A DNA stretch of 64,000 nt. It comes from Pseudomonas farsensis (GTDB taxonomy: Bacteria; Pseudomonadota; Gammaproteobacteria; Pseudomonadales; Pseudomonadaceae). Of the stretch, positions 45,849 to 52,961 are shown piece after piece. The stretch's first letter is position 1. Every line of letters starts with the position of its first letter. A program made the translations under genes and the position numbers. The notes beneath the pieces were generated by a model that worked only from the letters and a program-made list of their open reading frames with translations, ran no database searches and was not told where the DNA came from. The stretch spans positions 1,054,001 through 1,118,000 of the forward strand of contig NZ_JABWRF020000001.1 of NCBI RefSeq assembly GCF_014268805.2. Reading direction: 5' to 3'.

Positions 45849-46774
45849 CAGGCGTTCTCTTTCTTGTACGGTTGGGTTGCGTGCCAGTGGCGGGCGATGT
45901 CGGCGCGACGGGCGAACCACACCTGCTCGTGGCTTTTTGCGTAGTCGACGAAGCGCTTGAGCGCGGCCAGGCGTGCCGGGCGGCCGACCAGGCGGCAGTG
46001 CAGGCCGATGGAGAGCATCTTCGGCGCCTCGGCGCCTTCTTCGTAGAGCACGTCGAAGGCATCCTTTAGATACTGGAAGAACTGCTCGCCGCAGTTGAAG
46101 CCCTGCACCTGGGTGAAGCGCATGTCGTTGGTGTCCAGGGTGTAGGGGATCACCAGGTGCGGCTTGCCGGTGGGGTTGTTCGGTTCCCAGTAGGGCAGGT
46201 CGTCGTCGTAGGTGTCGCTGTCGTACAGAAAACCGCCTTCTTCCATGACCAGCCGGCGGGTATTCGGGCCGGTGCGGCCGGTGTACCAGCCGACCGGGCG
46301 CTCGCCGGTGATTTCGGTGAGGATGCGGATGGCTTCGAGCATGTGCTCGCGCTCCTGGGCCTCGTCCATGTACTGGTAGTCGATCCAGCGATAGCCGTGG
46401 CTGCAGATTTCGTGGCCAGCCTCGGCCATGGCGCGGATGACATCCGGGTGGCGCTGGGCGGCCATGGCCACGGCAAACACGGTCAGCGGCACGCCGCTGT
46501 CCTTGAACAGCTTGAGCAGGCGCCACACGCCTGCGCGGCTGCCGTATTCGTAGAGCGATTCCATGCTCATGTTGCGCACACCCTGCAGGGGCTGGGCCGC
46601 GACCATTTCAGAGAGGAAGGCTTCGGACTCTTTGTCGCCGTGCAGCACGTTGCGCTCGCCGCCTTCTTCGTAATTGAGCACGAAAGACAGCGCAATGCGG
46701 GCATTCCCCGGCCATTGCGGGTGAGGAGGGTTGTTGCCGTAACCGATCAGGTCGCGAGGATAGTCAGCGCTCAC
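45848..46774 (-). CDS. puuE: Allantoinase PuuE (polysaccharide-deacetylase-like)
   Basis: 308 residues from the GTG at 46774 (AAGGAAG ribosome site), the same length as the Pseudomonas fluorescens enzyme as I recall it. Cofactor-independent (S)-allantoinase giving allantoate. SADYPRDLIGYGNNPPHPQW, LNYEEGGERNVL, YEYGSRAGVWRLL and EICSHGYRWIDYQ define the fold. Upstream in-frame ATG at 46858 would overlap the operator TTGTATACAA and is rejected. First gene of puuE-uraD-allA, divergent from uraH. Confidence 0.95.
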   Translation of the reverse strand: MSADYPRDLIGYGNNPPHPQWPGNARIALSFVLNYEEGGERNVLHGDKESEAFLSEMVAAQPLQGVRNMSMESLYEYGSRAGVWRLLKLFKDSGVPLTVFAVAMAAQRHPDVIRAMAEAGHEICSHGYRWIDYQYMDEAQEREHMLEAIRILTEITGERPVGWYTGRTGPNTRRLVMEEGGFLYDSDTYDDDLPYWEPNNPTGKPHLVIPYTLDTNDMRFTQVQGFNCGEQFFQYLKDAFDVLYEEGAEAPKMLSIGLHCRLVGRPARLAALKRFVDYAKSHEQVWFARRADIARHWHATQPYKKENA

Positions 46775-46848
46775 TGCAGTCTTCCTTCTTGTGCGTTGGG
46801 GCGGGGTGGGCGTGCCGCGTCGGGATGTCGCACCACCGGATGGGTTGA

Positions 46849-46858
46849 TTGTATACAA
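46849..46858. promoter_or_regulatory. Operator-like palindrome TTGTATACAA upstream of puuE
   Basis: Perfect copy 74 bases before the puuE GTG, in context TTGATTGTATACAACTT, closely matching the gcl site. Confidence 0.65.
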
Positions 46859-47042
46859 CTTCTGAAATCATTTGTAATCCTGTTTTTCAGCATTTCTTCC
46901 CATCTGTCGCGCAGAAAAGCCTTGCAAGAAACCTGCCCGGTTGGTCAGATAAAGGGGCTGACTGTGCCATGGCGCCTGCATTGGCGATGTTCGGCACCTT
47001 TATAGGGCGAGGCTGCTGCAGGGCGGTGCAGGGTTCAGAAAA

Positions 47043-47052
47043 TTGTGTACAA
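47043..47052. promoter_or_regulatory. Operator-like site TTGTGTACAA upstream of uraH
   Basis: One-base variant of TTGTATACAA in context AAATTGTGTACAATCTAA, 108 bases before the uraH ATG. Confidence 0.6.
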
Positions 47053-47160
47053 TCTAAATCGAAACTGTCTTAATGATGCCATTCCCGCACACCACAGGCC
47101 CCGTGCCCGTTGGCTGGCGTGTATTTTTTGCCCACGCATACGACTAGAGGCGACAAGCAA

Positions 47161-47514
47161 ATGGGACGTTTGACCACACACGTACTGGATGCCGCGCATG
47201 GCTGCCCGGGCAGCTCGATCAAGGTTGAGCTGTACCGTGTCGAAGGCCAGCAACTGGAGCTGGTAAATAGTGCGCTGACCAACAGTGACGGCCGTGTCGA
47301 CGCGCCGCTGTTGCAGGGTGACGACTACCGCACCGGTGTCTATCAATTGCAGTTCAGTGCCGGCGACTACTACCGCGCCCGTGGCGTTGCGCTGCCGGGC
47401 ACGGCGTTTCTGGACGTGGTCGTGCTGCGTTTTGGCATCGATGCCGAGCAGGAGCACTACCACGTGCCGCTGCTGATCTCGCCGTACAGTTACTCGACCT
47501 ATCGGGGAAGCTAG
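47161..47514 (+). CDS. uraH: 5-Hydroxyisourate hydrolase
   Basis: 117 residues from the ATG at 47161; transthyretin-like fold. Hydrolyses 5-hydroxyisourate to OHCU. THVLDAAHGCPGSSIKVELY at the N-terminus and the diagnostic C-terminal YRGS are present, as are YHVPLLISPYSYSTYRGS elements of the active site. Step between PuuD and UraD. A strong terminator follows 31 bases later. Confidence 0.96.
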   Translation: MGRLTTHVLDAAHGCPGSSIKVELYRVEGQQLELVNSALTNSDGRVDAPLLQGDDYRTGVYQLQFSAGDYYRARGVALPGTAFLDVVVLRFGIDAEQEHYHVPLLISPYSYSTYRGS

Positions 47515-47545
47515 TTGGTCGCTAGAAGAATCTTCGTAGGTCTTT

Positions 47546-47575
47546 AGCCCGCCCCCACACTGGCGGGCTTTTTTT
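47546..47575 (+). terminator. Rho-independent terminator of uraH
   Basis: Stem AGCCCGCC / GGCGGGCT with loop CCCACACT followed by a run of T. Textbook form. Confidence 0.9.
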
Positions 47576-47607
47576 CGTCTGGGGTTTTGTAGAGCTAACC
47601 ACTCGCT

Positions 47608-47635
47608 CTTGATCTTGATCTTGATCTTGATCTTG
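47608..47635. repeat. CTTGAT short tandem repeat
   Basis: Four CTTGAT units and a final CTTG. Six-base units in non-coding DNA; copy number may vary by slippage. Confidence 0.8.
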
Positions 47636-47718
47636 CTTCTAAGCGCGCGGTAGCTCAGGCAACGCAGAGTGCGACTTCAGGAGGCCGGAGTGAATGAATC
47701 GCGCCACGGGCGGGACTG

Positions 47719-47826
47719 ATGATGGGAGCAGGCGGTTTTGCCTACTTTGGCCGGGGGCGCCTAGCCAAGACCAAAGGAGGCCGCCGTAAGGGCGCAAAGA
47801 TGACTAAGCGTCGGCATCACAAATGA
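47719..47826 (+). CDS. Possible small basic protein or degenerate repeat fragment
   Basis: 35 codons, MMGAGGFAYFGRGRLAKTKG then GRRKGAKMTKRRHHK. Very basic and Gly-rich; a GGAGG-like stretch (CAGGAGGCCGGAG) lies about 35 bases upstream, too far for a ribosome site. The sequence resembles short fragments I associate with intergenic repeats of Pseudomonas rather than a functional gene; I cannot confirm this here. Confidence 0.2.
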   Translation: MMGAGGFAYFGRGRLAKTKGGRRKGAKMTKRRHHK

Positions 47827-47879
47827 ATGCGCATCAAAACCTCAAAAGCACAGCAAAAAAACACAGACTTCAGCAAGCC

Positions 47880-48010
47880 TGCACCGGCCTCATCGCAGGC
47901 TGTCGCCAGCTCCTACAGGGACCGTGCAGAGCCGCGACATAGATGCCTGGCTCAATTCCTGTGGGAGCTGGCGACAGCCTGCGATGAGGCCAGCACCAGC
48001 TTGCGCAAAA
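47880..48010. repeat. Hairpin repeat of the CATCGCAGGC family
   Basis: Arms GGCCTCATCGCAGGCTGTCG and CGACAGCCTGCGATGAGGCC, with GCCAGCTCCTACAGG / CCTGTGGGAGCTGGC inside. The same arms appear as flanks of the composite repeats (3214, 24968, 25270, 27440) and at 31492. Confidence 0.85.
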
Positions 48011-48097
48011 CCATAGAATCTCCCACAAAGACCGCGTCCGGGCGGTATCCATGCCGGACTCAAACCGTCTATGACCGGCTTTCACAGCAGGCCTGCG

Positions 48098-49447
48098 TCA
48101 AAGAAACACAAACTTGGCAATGAAGATCCCACACAGCACCCAAAGGCTCGCCGAGATTTCCTTGTACTTGCCGGTTCCCGCCTTCAACACCACATAGCTG
48201 ATAAAGCCCAGGGCAATACCATCGGCCACCGAGAAGGTCAGCGGCATCATGATCAACGTGACGATGGCCGGAATGCTGTCGGTGGCCTCATCCCAATGAA
48301 TGTGCGCCATGCTGCCCATCATCAACATTGCAACGTAGATCAGGGCACCTGCCGTGGCATACGCCGGGATCATCCCCGCCAGCGGCGCGAAGAACATCGC
48401 CGCAACGAACAGCACGCCCACCACCACTGCAGTGAGGCCGGTACGCCCGCCGGCTGCCACACCAGCTGCGCTCTCTACATAACTGGTGACCGGCGGCACG
48501 CCCACTGCGGCGCCGAACACGCTCGATGCGCTGTCGGCCTTGAGCGCGCGCGACAGGTTCTCGATACGCCCGTCAGCGCTCACCAACCCTGCGCGCTGGG
48601 CAACCCCCATCAACGTGCCTGCGGTGTCGAACATGTGCACGAACAGAAACGCCAGCACCACGCTGATCATGCTGACGTTGAACACACCGGCTACATCCAT
48701 GGCCATCCAGGTGGGCGCAAGGCTCGGCGGCATCGACATCACGCCGTTGAACTGCACCAGGCCCAGGCCCCAGCCGGCCACGGTCACGCCGATGATGCTG
48801 ATGAGAATGGCGCCAAACACCCGTTTGTAGCTGAGGATCGCGATCAACAGGAAGCACGCCGCCGCCAGCAGCGGCGCCGGCTCGTGCAAGGAGCCCAGCT
48901 TGATCAGCGTGGCCTCGCTGGCAACGATGATGCCGGCGGTCTTCAGCCCGATCAGCCCGAGAAACAGGCCAACCCCGGCACCCATGGCATGGCGCAAGCT
49001 GACCGGGATGCTGTTGAGCAGCCATTCACGCACCCGCGAGAGGGTCAGGAACATGAACAATACGCCCGAGATGAACACCGCGCCAAGCGCCGCTTGCCAG
49101 GTGTAGCCCATGGTGCCAACCACGGTATAGGTAAAGAAGGCGTTGAGCCCCATGCCCGGCGCCAGGCCCACCGGCCAATTGGCGTACAGCCCCATCAGCA
49201 GGCAGCCCAGGGCGGCGGCGATGCAGGTGGCGACGAACGCTGCGCCATGGTCGATGCCGGCGTCGGCCATGATGTTGGGGTTGACGAAGATGATGTACGC
49301 CATGGTGATGAAAGTGGTCACCCCGGCGATCAATTCGGTCCTTACAGTGCTGCCGTGTTGCTTGATTTTGAAGATCCGCTCCAGCCAGCTGGTTTTGAGC
49401 GGCGGGGCGAGATCCAGTGCGGGGGCTTCGGATTTGCGGCTTTCCAC
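48098..49447 (-). CDS. NCS2-family adenine/guanine/hypoxanthine permease (AzgA-like)
   Basis: 449 residues, GTG start with GAGGAG upstream, about twelve to fourteen membrane segments. RTELIAGVTTFITMAYIIFV and NPNIMADAGIDHGAAFVATC match the AzgA/GhxP group; LFVHMFDTAGTLMGVAQRAG and GVPPVTSYVESAAGVAAGGR are the substrate-site signatures. Imports purine bases with protons. TTGTGTACAA lies 141 bases upstream and a GntR regulator is divergent, so it is probably regulated with the purine genes. Confidence 0.93.
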   Translation of the reverse strand: MESRKSEAPALDLAPPLKTSWLERIFKIKQHGSTVRTELIAGVTTFITMAYIIFVNPNIMADAGIDHGAAFVATCIAAALGCLLMGLYANWPVGLAPGMGLNAFFTYTVVGTMGYTWQAALGAVFISGVLFMFLTLSRVREWLLNSIPVSLRHAMGAGVGLFLGLIGLKTAGIIVASEATLIKLGSLHEPAPLLAAACFLLIAILSYKRVFGAILISIIGVTVAGWGLGLVQFNGVMSMPPSLAPTWMAMDVAGVFNVSMISVVLAFLFVHMFDTAGTLMGVAQRAGLVSADGRIENLSRALKADSASSVFGAAVGVPPVTSYVESAAGVAAGGRTGLTAVVVGVLFVAAMFFAPLAGMIPAYATAGALIYVAMLMMGSMAHIHWDEATDSIPAIVTLIMMPLTFSVADGIALGFISYVVLKAGTGKYKEISASLWVLCGIFIAKFVFL

Positions 49448-49587
49448 AGCGAGTACTCCTCAATCTTTCTTGTTGTGCGAAGCCTGGTCCTGAGCGGGGC
49501 ACTTGGGGGCTTCGTGGGAGAGGTGTGGCAAACGACCGACCACTTTGTTGACTTATGGGTCAGGAAGTCGCTCGATGGATTATGCTT

Positions 49588-49597
49588 TTGTGTACAA
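49588..49597. promoter_or_regulatory. Operator-like site TTGTGTACAA upstream of the AzgA-type permease
   Basis: Same variant as at uraH, in context CTTTTGTGTACAAAGA. Confidence 0.6.
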
Positions 49598-49686
49598 AGA
49601 ATGCAAATAATGTTTTATCTTTCCTGCGCACAATTGCCCGTACAACGGCTATATAGCTAAAAGGCCCCCTGCAGAAACGGGTCAGC

Positions 49687-49696
49687 CTGTGTACAA
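49687..49696. promoter_or_regulatory. Operator-like site CTGTGTACAA upstream of gntR
   Basis: Weaker match 106 bases before the GntR regulator ATG; would fit autoregulation. Confidence 0.45.
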
Positions 49697-49801
49697 TGGC
49701 GCCATACCTTGGCCAGTAATCCATCCCCGGACTTGCCAGCCACCCGTTGACTGGCGTTACAGTCACGGTCCGATTGGCAGATCCTTCGTGCTCGAGAGCC
49801 C

Positions 49802-50557
49802 ATGAACGAACAGCTGCAACCTCTGAAAAAACCTGCGCGCCCTGGCAAGGCCGGCCGCAGCGGTACCCAGGACGACATCGTCTACGCGCACATCTTCGAG
49901 GCGATTCTCGAACAGCGCCTTGCGCCGGGCACCAAGTTGAGCGAGGAAGCGCTGGGTGAAATCTTTGGCGTAAGCCGCACCATCATTCGCCGTGCGCTGT
50001 CGCGCCTGGCCCATGAAAGCGTGGTGCTGCTGCGGCCCAATCGCGGTGCTGTGGTGGCCAGCCCTACGGTGGAGGAGGCGCGCCAGGTGTTCTTCTCCCG
50101 GCGCATGGTCGAGCGCGCCATTACCGAGCTTGCCGTGCAGCACGCCACCCATGAGCAGCTCAACGAACTGCGCCAGATGGTTCAAGAGGAGCGCGACAGC
50201 TTCTCGCGGGGTGACCGCGGTGCGGGTATCCGCCTGTCCGGCGAGTTCCACCTGAAGCTGGCCGAGGCCGCCGGCAATGCGCCGCTGGTGAGCTTCCAGC
50301 GCAGCCTGGTGTCGCAGACTTCGCTGATCATTGCCCAATACGAAAGCGGCAACCGCTCGCACTGCTCGTATGACGAGCACATGCAGCTGATCGACGCCAT
50401 CGAGGCCCGGGATGCGCAGCAGGCGGTTAGCCTGATGATGCACCACATGGACCACATCGACAGCAAGCTCAACCTTGACGAAGAAAGCGCCTCCGATGAC
50501 CTGCACGCGGTGTTCTCGCACCTGCTGAAAAAGCCCAAGGCTTCTGCCAAGGGTTGA
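49802..50557 (+). CDS. GntR-family (FCD) regulator, probable controller of purine catabolism
   Basis: 251 residues. Winged helix at about 25-90 (DDIVYAHIFEAILEQRLAPG, KLSEEALGEIFGVSRTIIRR) and a C-terminal FCD effector domain (RRMVERAITELAVQHA, EFHLKLAEAAGN, YDEHMQLIDAIEARD, MMHHMDHID with metal-type histidines). Divergent from a purine permease and placed between the allantoin and xanthine gene blocks. GntR/FCD proteins often bind short palindromes with TNGTNNACNA-like cores, fitting TTGTATACAA. That it binds these sites is my inference. Confidence 0.9.
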   Translation: MNEQLQPLKKPARPGKAGRSGTQDDIVYAHIFEAILEQRLAPGTKLSEEALGEIFGVSRTIIRRALSRLAHESVVLLRPNRGAVVASPTVEEARQVFFSRRMVERAITELAVQHATHEQLNELRQMVQEERDSFSRGDRGAGIRLSGEFHLKLAEAAGNAPLVSFQRSLVSQTSLIIAQYESGNRSHCSYDEHMQLIDAIEARDAQQAVSLMMHHMDHIDSKLNLDEESASDDLHAVFSHLLKKPKASAKG

Positions 50558-50567
50558 TCGTTTGCCT

Positions 50568-50692
50568 GGCCCCGGCTTTGCCGGTGGTCGCGGCACAAGG
50601 CCGCTCCTACAGCAGGGCGCAGGTGGCACGGCACAAACCCATTCCGGTGTAGGAGCGGCCTTGCGCCGCGAACACCGGCAGAGCCGGTGCCA
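50568..50692. repeat. REP-type inverted repeat between gntR and guaD
   Basis: GGCCCCGGCTTTGCCGGTGG with TCGCGGCACAAGGCCGCTCC, then TGTAGGAGCGGCCTTGCGCC and ACACCGGCAGAGCCGGTGCC. Outer stems differ from the other copies (CCGGC/GCCGG instead of GGGCTGC). Lies between convergent genes. Confidence 0.85.
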
Positions 50693-50704
50693 GCCTGCCC
50701 TATG

Positions 50705-52009
50705 TCAGCGCTGGTGCACGCAGCGCCCAGCAGCGTAGGTTTCGCGTACGGTGCGGTCATCGCCCAGCGTGGTGAGCACGAACAACGTCTCTTCAATGCT
50801 GGTGGACTGCTGGATGCGGTAGTCCAGTAGCGGCGTAGCCTTGTAATCCAACACCACGAAATCGGCATCGTTGCCAGGGCGCAGGCTGCCGATACGGTCG
50901 TCCAGGCGCAGCGCACGCGCGCCACCCAAGGTGGCCAGGTACAGCGACTTGAACGGGTGCAGGCGCGCGCCCTGCAGCTGCATCACCTTGTAGGCCTCGT
51001 TCAACGTATTGAGCAACGAGAAGCTGGTGCCGGCGCCGACGTCAGTGCCCAGGCCCACATTGACCTTGAACCGCTCAGCCTGCGGCAGGTTGAATAGCCC
51101 GCTGCCCAGGAACAAGTTGGAGGTGGGGCAGAACGCGACCGCTGAGCCGGTCTCGGCCAGGCGCTGGCACTCCTCGTCGCACAGGTGCACGCCGTGGGCG
51201 AACACCGAGCGCTCGCCGAGCAATTCGAAGTGGTCGTACACATCCAGGTAGCCGCGCTGCTCGGGGAACAGTTCTTTTACCCAGTCGATTTCCTTGAGGT
51301 TTTCGGACAGGTGCGTGTGCAGGTACACGCCCGGATGCTCCTTGAGCAACCGGCCCGCCATGCGCAATTGCTCTGCGGTGCTGGTGGGGGCAAAGCGCGG
51401 CGTCACGGCATAGTGCATGCGGCCCTTGCCGTGCCAGCGCTGGATCAGCGCCTTGCTGTCGACGTAGCTGCTTTCGGCGGTGTCGGTCAGGTAGTCGGGG
51501 GCGTTGCGGTCCATCATCACCTTGCCGGCGATCAGGCGCAGGTCCAGGCGCTCGGCTTCTTCGAACAACGCATTCACCGACTCCGGGTGCACGCTGCCAA
51601 ATACCAGGGCAGTGGTGGTGCCGTTGCGCAGCAGCTCCTGGAGGAAGATCTTCGCGACTTTGTCGGCGTGGGCCTTGTCGGCGAACTGCTTTTCGCAGGG
51701 GAAGGTGTAGGTATTGAGCCAATCCAGCAGTTGCTCGCCATAGGAGCCGATCATGCCGGTCTGCGGAAAGTGGATATGCGTGTCGATGAAGCCTGGGGTG
51801 ATCAAGGCGTCCTGGTAGTGCACCACGTCGATGTCGGCATCCAGCGTTGGCAGCAGGTCGGCGGCATGGCCCAGGGCCTTGATGCGGCCATCGTCAATCA
51901 CCAGCAGGCCGTCCTCGAAGTATTGCTGCGAGGCCTCAAGGCCCACTTCGGCAGGGTCGGCAATGCTGTGCAGGATGGCGGCGCGGTAGGCTTTGCGTGT
52001 AGCGGTCAT
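50705..52009 (-). CDS. guaD: Guanine deaminase
   Basis: 434 residues, amidohydrolase TIM barrel. Deaminates guanine to xanthine, feeding XdhABC. Zinc-binding HxH at His78/His80 (GFIDTHIHFPQTG), later metal/catalytic segments HLSENLKEIDWV, FAHGVHLCDEE and GLGTDVGAGTSFS. Follows xdhC by 12 bases, so it belongs to the xdhABC-guaD operon. Confidence 0.96.
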   Translation of the reverse strand: MTATRKAYRAAILHSIADPAEVGLEASQQYFEDGLLVIDDGRIKALGHAADLLPTLDADIDVVHYQDALITPGFIDTHIHFPQTGMIGSYGEQLLDWLNTYTFPCEKQFADKAHADKVAKIFLQELLRNGTTTALVFGSVHPESVNALFEEAERLDLRLIAGKVMMDRNAPDYLTDTAESSYVDSKALIQRWHGKGRMHYAVTPRFAPTSTAEQLRMAGRLLKEHPGVYLHTHLSENLKEIDWVKELFPEQRGYLDVYDHFELLGERSVFAHGVHLCDEECQRLAETGSAVAFCPTSNLFLGSGLFNLPQAERFKVNVGLGTDVGAGTSFSLLNTLNEAYKVMQLQGARLHPFKSLYLATLGGARALRLDDRIGSLRPGNDADFVVLDYKATPLLDYRIQQSTSIEETLFVLTTLGDDRTVRETYAAGRCVHQR

Positions 52010-52021
52010 TGAATACGCTCG

Positions 52022-52867
52022 TCAGAGTGCTTGGCTGCGCCGGGACGGCGGCAGCAGTTGGGCAATGGGGCCTGCGTTGGCGCCAGCGTCATGCTGGCCG
52101 AAGCAGGCGTTGTAGGTGGCGATGATTTCGCCGGCGATGGACACGGCGATCTCGATGGGCAGCTTGCCTTTGACCTCGGCCAGGCCCATGGGGCAGCGCA
52201 TGCGTGCCAGCAGCGCATCTTCGAAGCCGCGTTCGCGCAGGCGGTGCTCGAACTTGGCGCGCTTGGTCTTCGAGCCGATCAGGCCGAACCAGGTGAAGGC
52301 GTTGCGCTTGAGAATGGCGGCGGTGAGTTCCAGGTCGAGCGCATGGTTGTGGGTCATGACGATGCAGTAGCTGCCGGCTGGCAGCGTGGCGACTTCGTCG
52401 ACCGGCTCTTCGCTGATGACCTTGCTGACCCCGGCGGGGATGTGCTCGGGGAACTCCTGCTCGCGCGAATCGATCCAGCGCACCCGGCAGGGCAGCGCGG
52501 CGAGCAAGGGTACCAGAGCCCGGCCGACATGGCCCGCACCGAACACGGCGATCTCGGCCTGTATGCCGGTCATCGGCTCGAACAGCAGCACGGTCAAGCC
52601 ACCGCAGCACTGTCCCAGGCTTGCGCCCAGGCTGAAGCGCTCCAGGTGTGGCGTGCTGCGCCGTTCTGCGAGCATCTGCCGGGCGATGTGCAGCGCCTTG
52701 AATTCCAGGTGACCGCCGCCGATGGTGTCGAACAAGGCGCTTGCGCTGACCACCATCTTGGAGCCTGCATTGCGCGGGGTGGAGCCGCGCTCTTCGATGA
52801 TGGTCACCAATACGCAAGCTTCGCCACGGGCTTGGTGGTCGGCGAGGGCGTTGATCCATTGGTGCAT
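52022..52867 (-). CDS. xdhC: Xanthine dehydrogenase accessory protein XdhC
   Basis: 281 residues from the ATG at 52867. Binds molybdenum cofactor, protects it during sulfuration and inserts it into XdhB. VTIIEERGSTPRNAGSKMVV (about 21-40) and the Rossmann-like IAVFGAGHVGRALVPLLAAL (about 112-131) are typical. Follows xdhB with a 94-base gap that carries a small inverted repeat. Confidence 0.94.
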   Translation of the reverse strand: MHQWINALADHQARGEACVLVTIIEERGSTPRNAGSKMVVSASALFDTIGGGHLEFKALHIARQMLAERRSTPHLERFSLGASLGQCCGGLTVLLFEPMTGIQAEIAVFGAGHVGRALVPLLAALPCRVRWIDSREQEFPEHIPAGVSKVISEEPVDEVATLPAGSYCIVMTHNHALDLELTAAILKRNAFTWFGLIGSKTKRAKFEHRLRERGFEDALLARMRCPMGLAEVKGKLPIEIAVSIAGEIIATYNACFGQHDAGANAGPIAQLLPPSRRSQAL

Positions 52868-52884
52868 GTTATGAGTCCTCGGCG

Positions 52885-52957
52885 TGATCTGGCGTGGGAG
52901 GGGGCTTGCCCCGCGATTACCGAGGCCGGCATCGCGCGGCAAGCCCGCTTCCACGGT
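52885..52957. repeat. Inverted repeat between xdhB and xdhC
   Basis: Arms GTGGGAGGGGGCTTGCCCCG and CGGCAAGCCCGCTTCCAC around ATTACCGAGGCCGGCATC. A variant of the intergenic palindromes above, placed inside the operon. Confidence 0.75.
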
Positions 52958-52961
52958 GCCG

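Larger units (their letters stand above)
46775..47160. promoter_or_regulatory. Divergent promoter region puuE / uraH
   Basis: 386 bases with no gene. Carries TTGTATACAA at 46849-46858 near puuE and TTGTGTACAA at 47043-47052 near uraH, the same palindrome family as at gcl. AT-rich stretches around 46850-46900 could hold promoters. Confidence 0.6.
47515..48097. other. Long non-coding spacer between uraH and the AzgA-type permease gene
   Basis: 583 bases without a secure gene. In order: the uraH terminator, a CTTGAT tandem repeat, a short degenerate-looking block with a 35-codon basic frame (47719-47826), and a hairpin repeat (47880-48010). Both flanking genes point into it. Confidence 0.6.
49448..49801. 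promoter_or_regulatory. Divergent control region of the AzgA-type permease and gntR
   Basis: 354 bases without a gene. Contains TTGTGTACAA (49588-49597) toward the permease and CTGTGTACAA (49687-49696) toward gntR, about 99 bases apart. AT-rich between 49580 and 49660, suitable for promoters. Confidence 0.6.

Noticed and set aside
48071..49660. 529-codon plus-strand frame opposite the AzgA-type permease
   Set aside because: Shadow of the conserved permease; low-complexity His/Arg/Gln composition.
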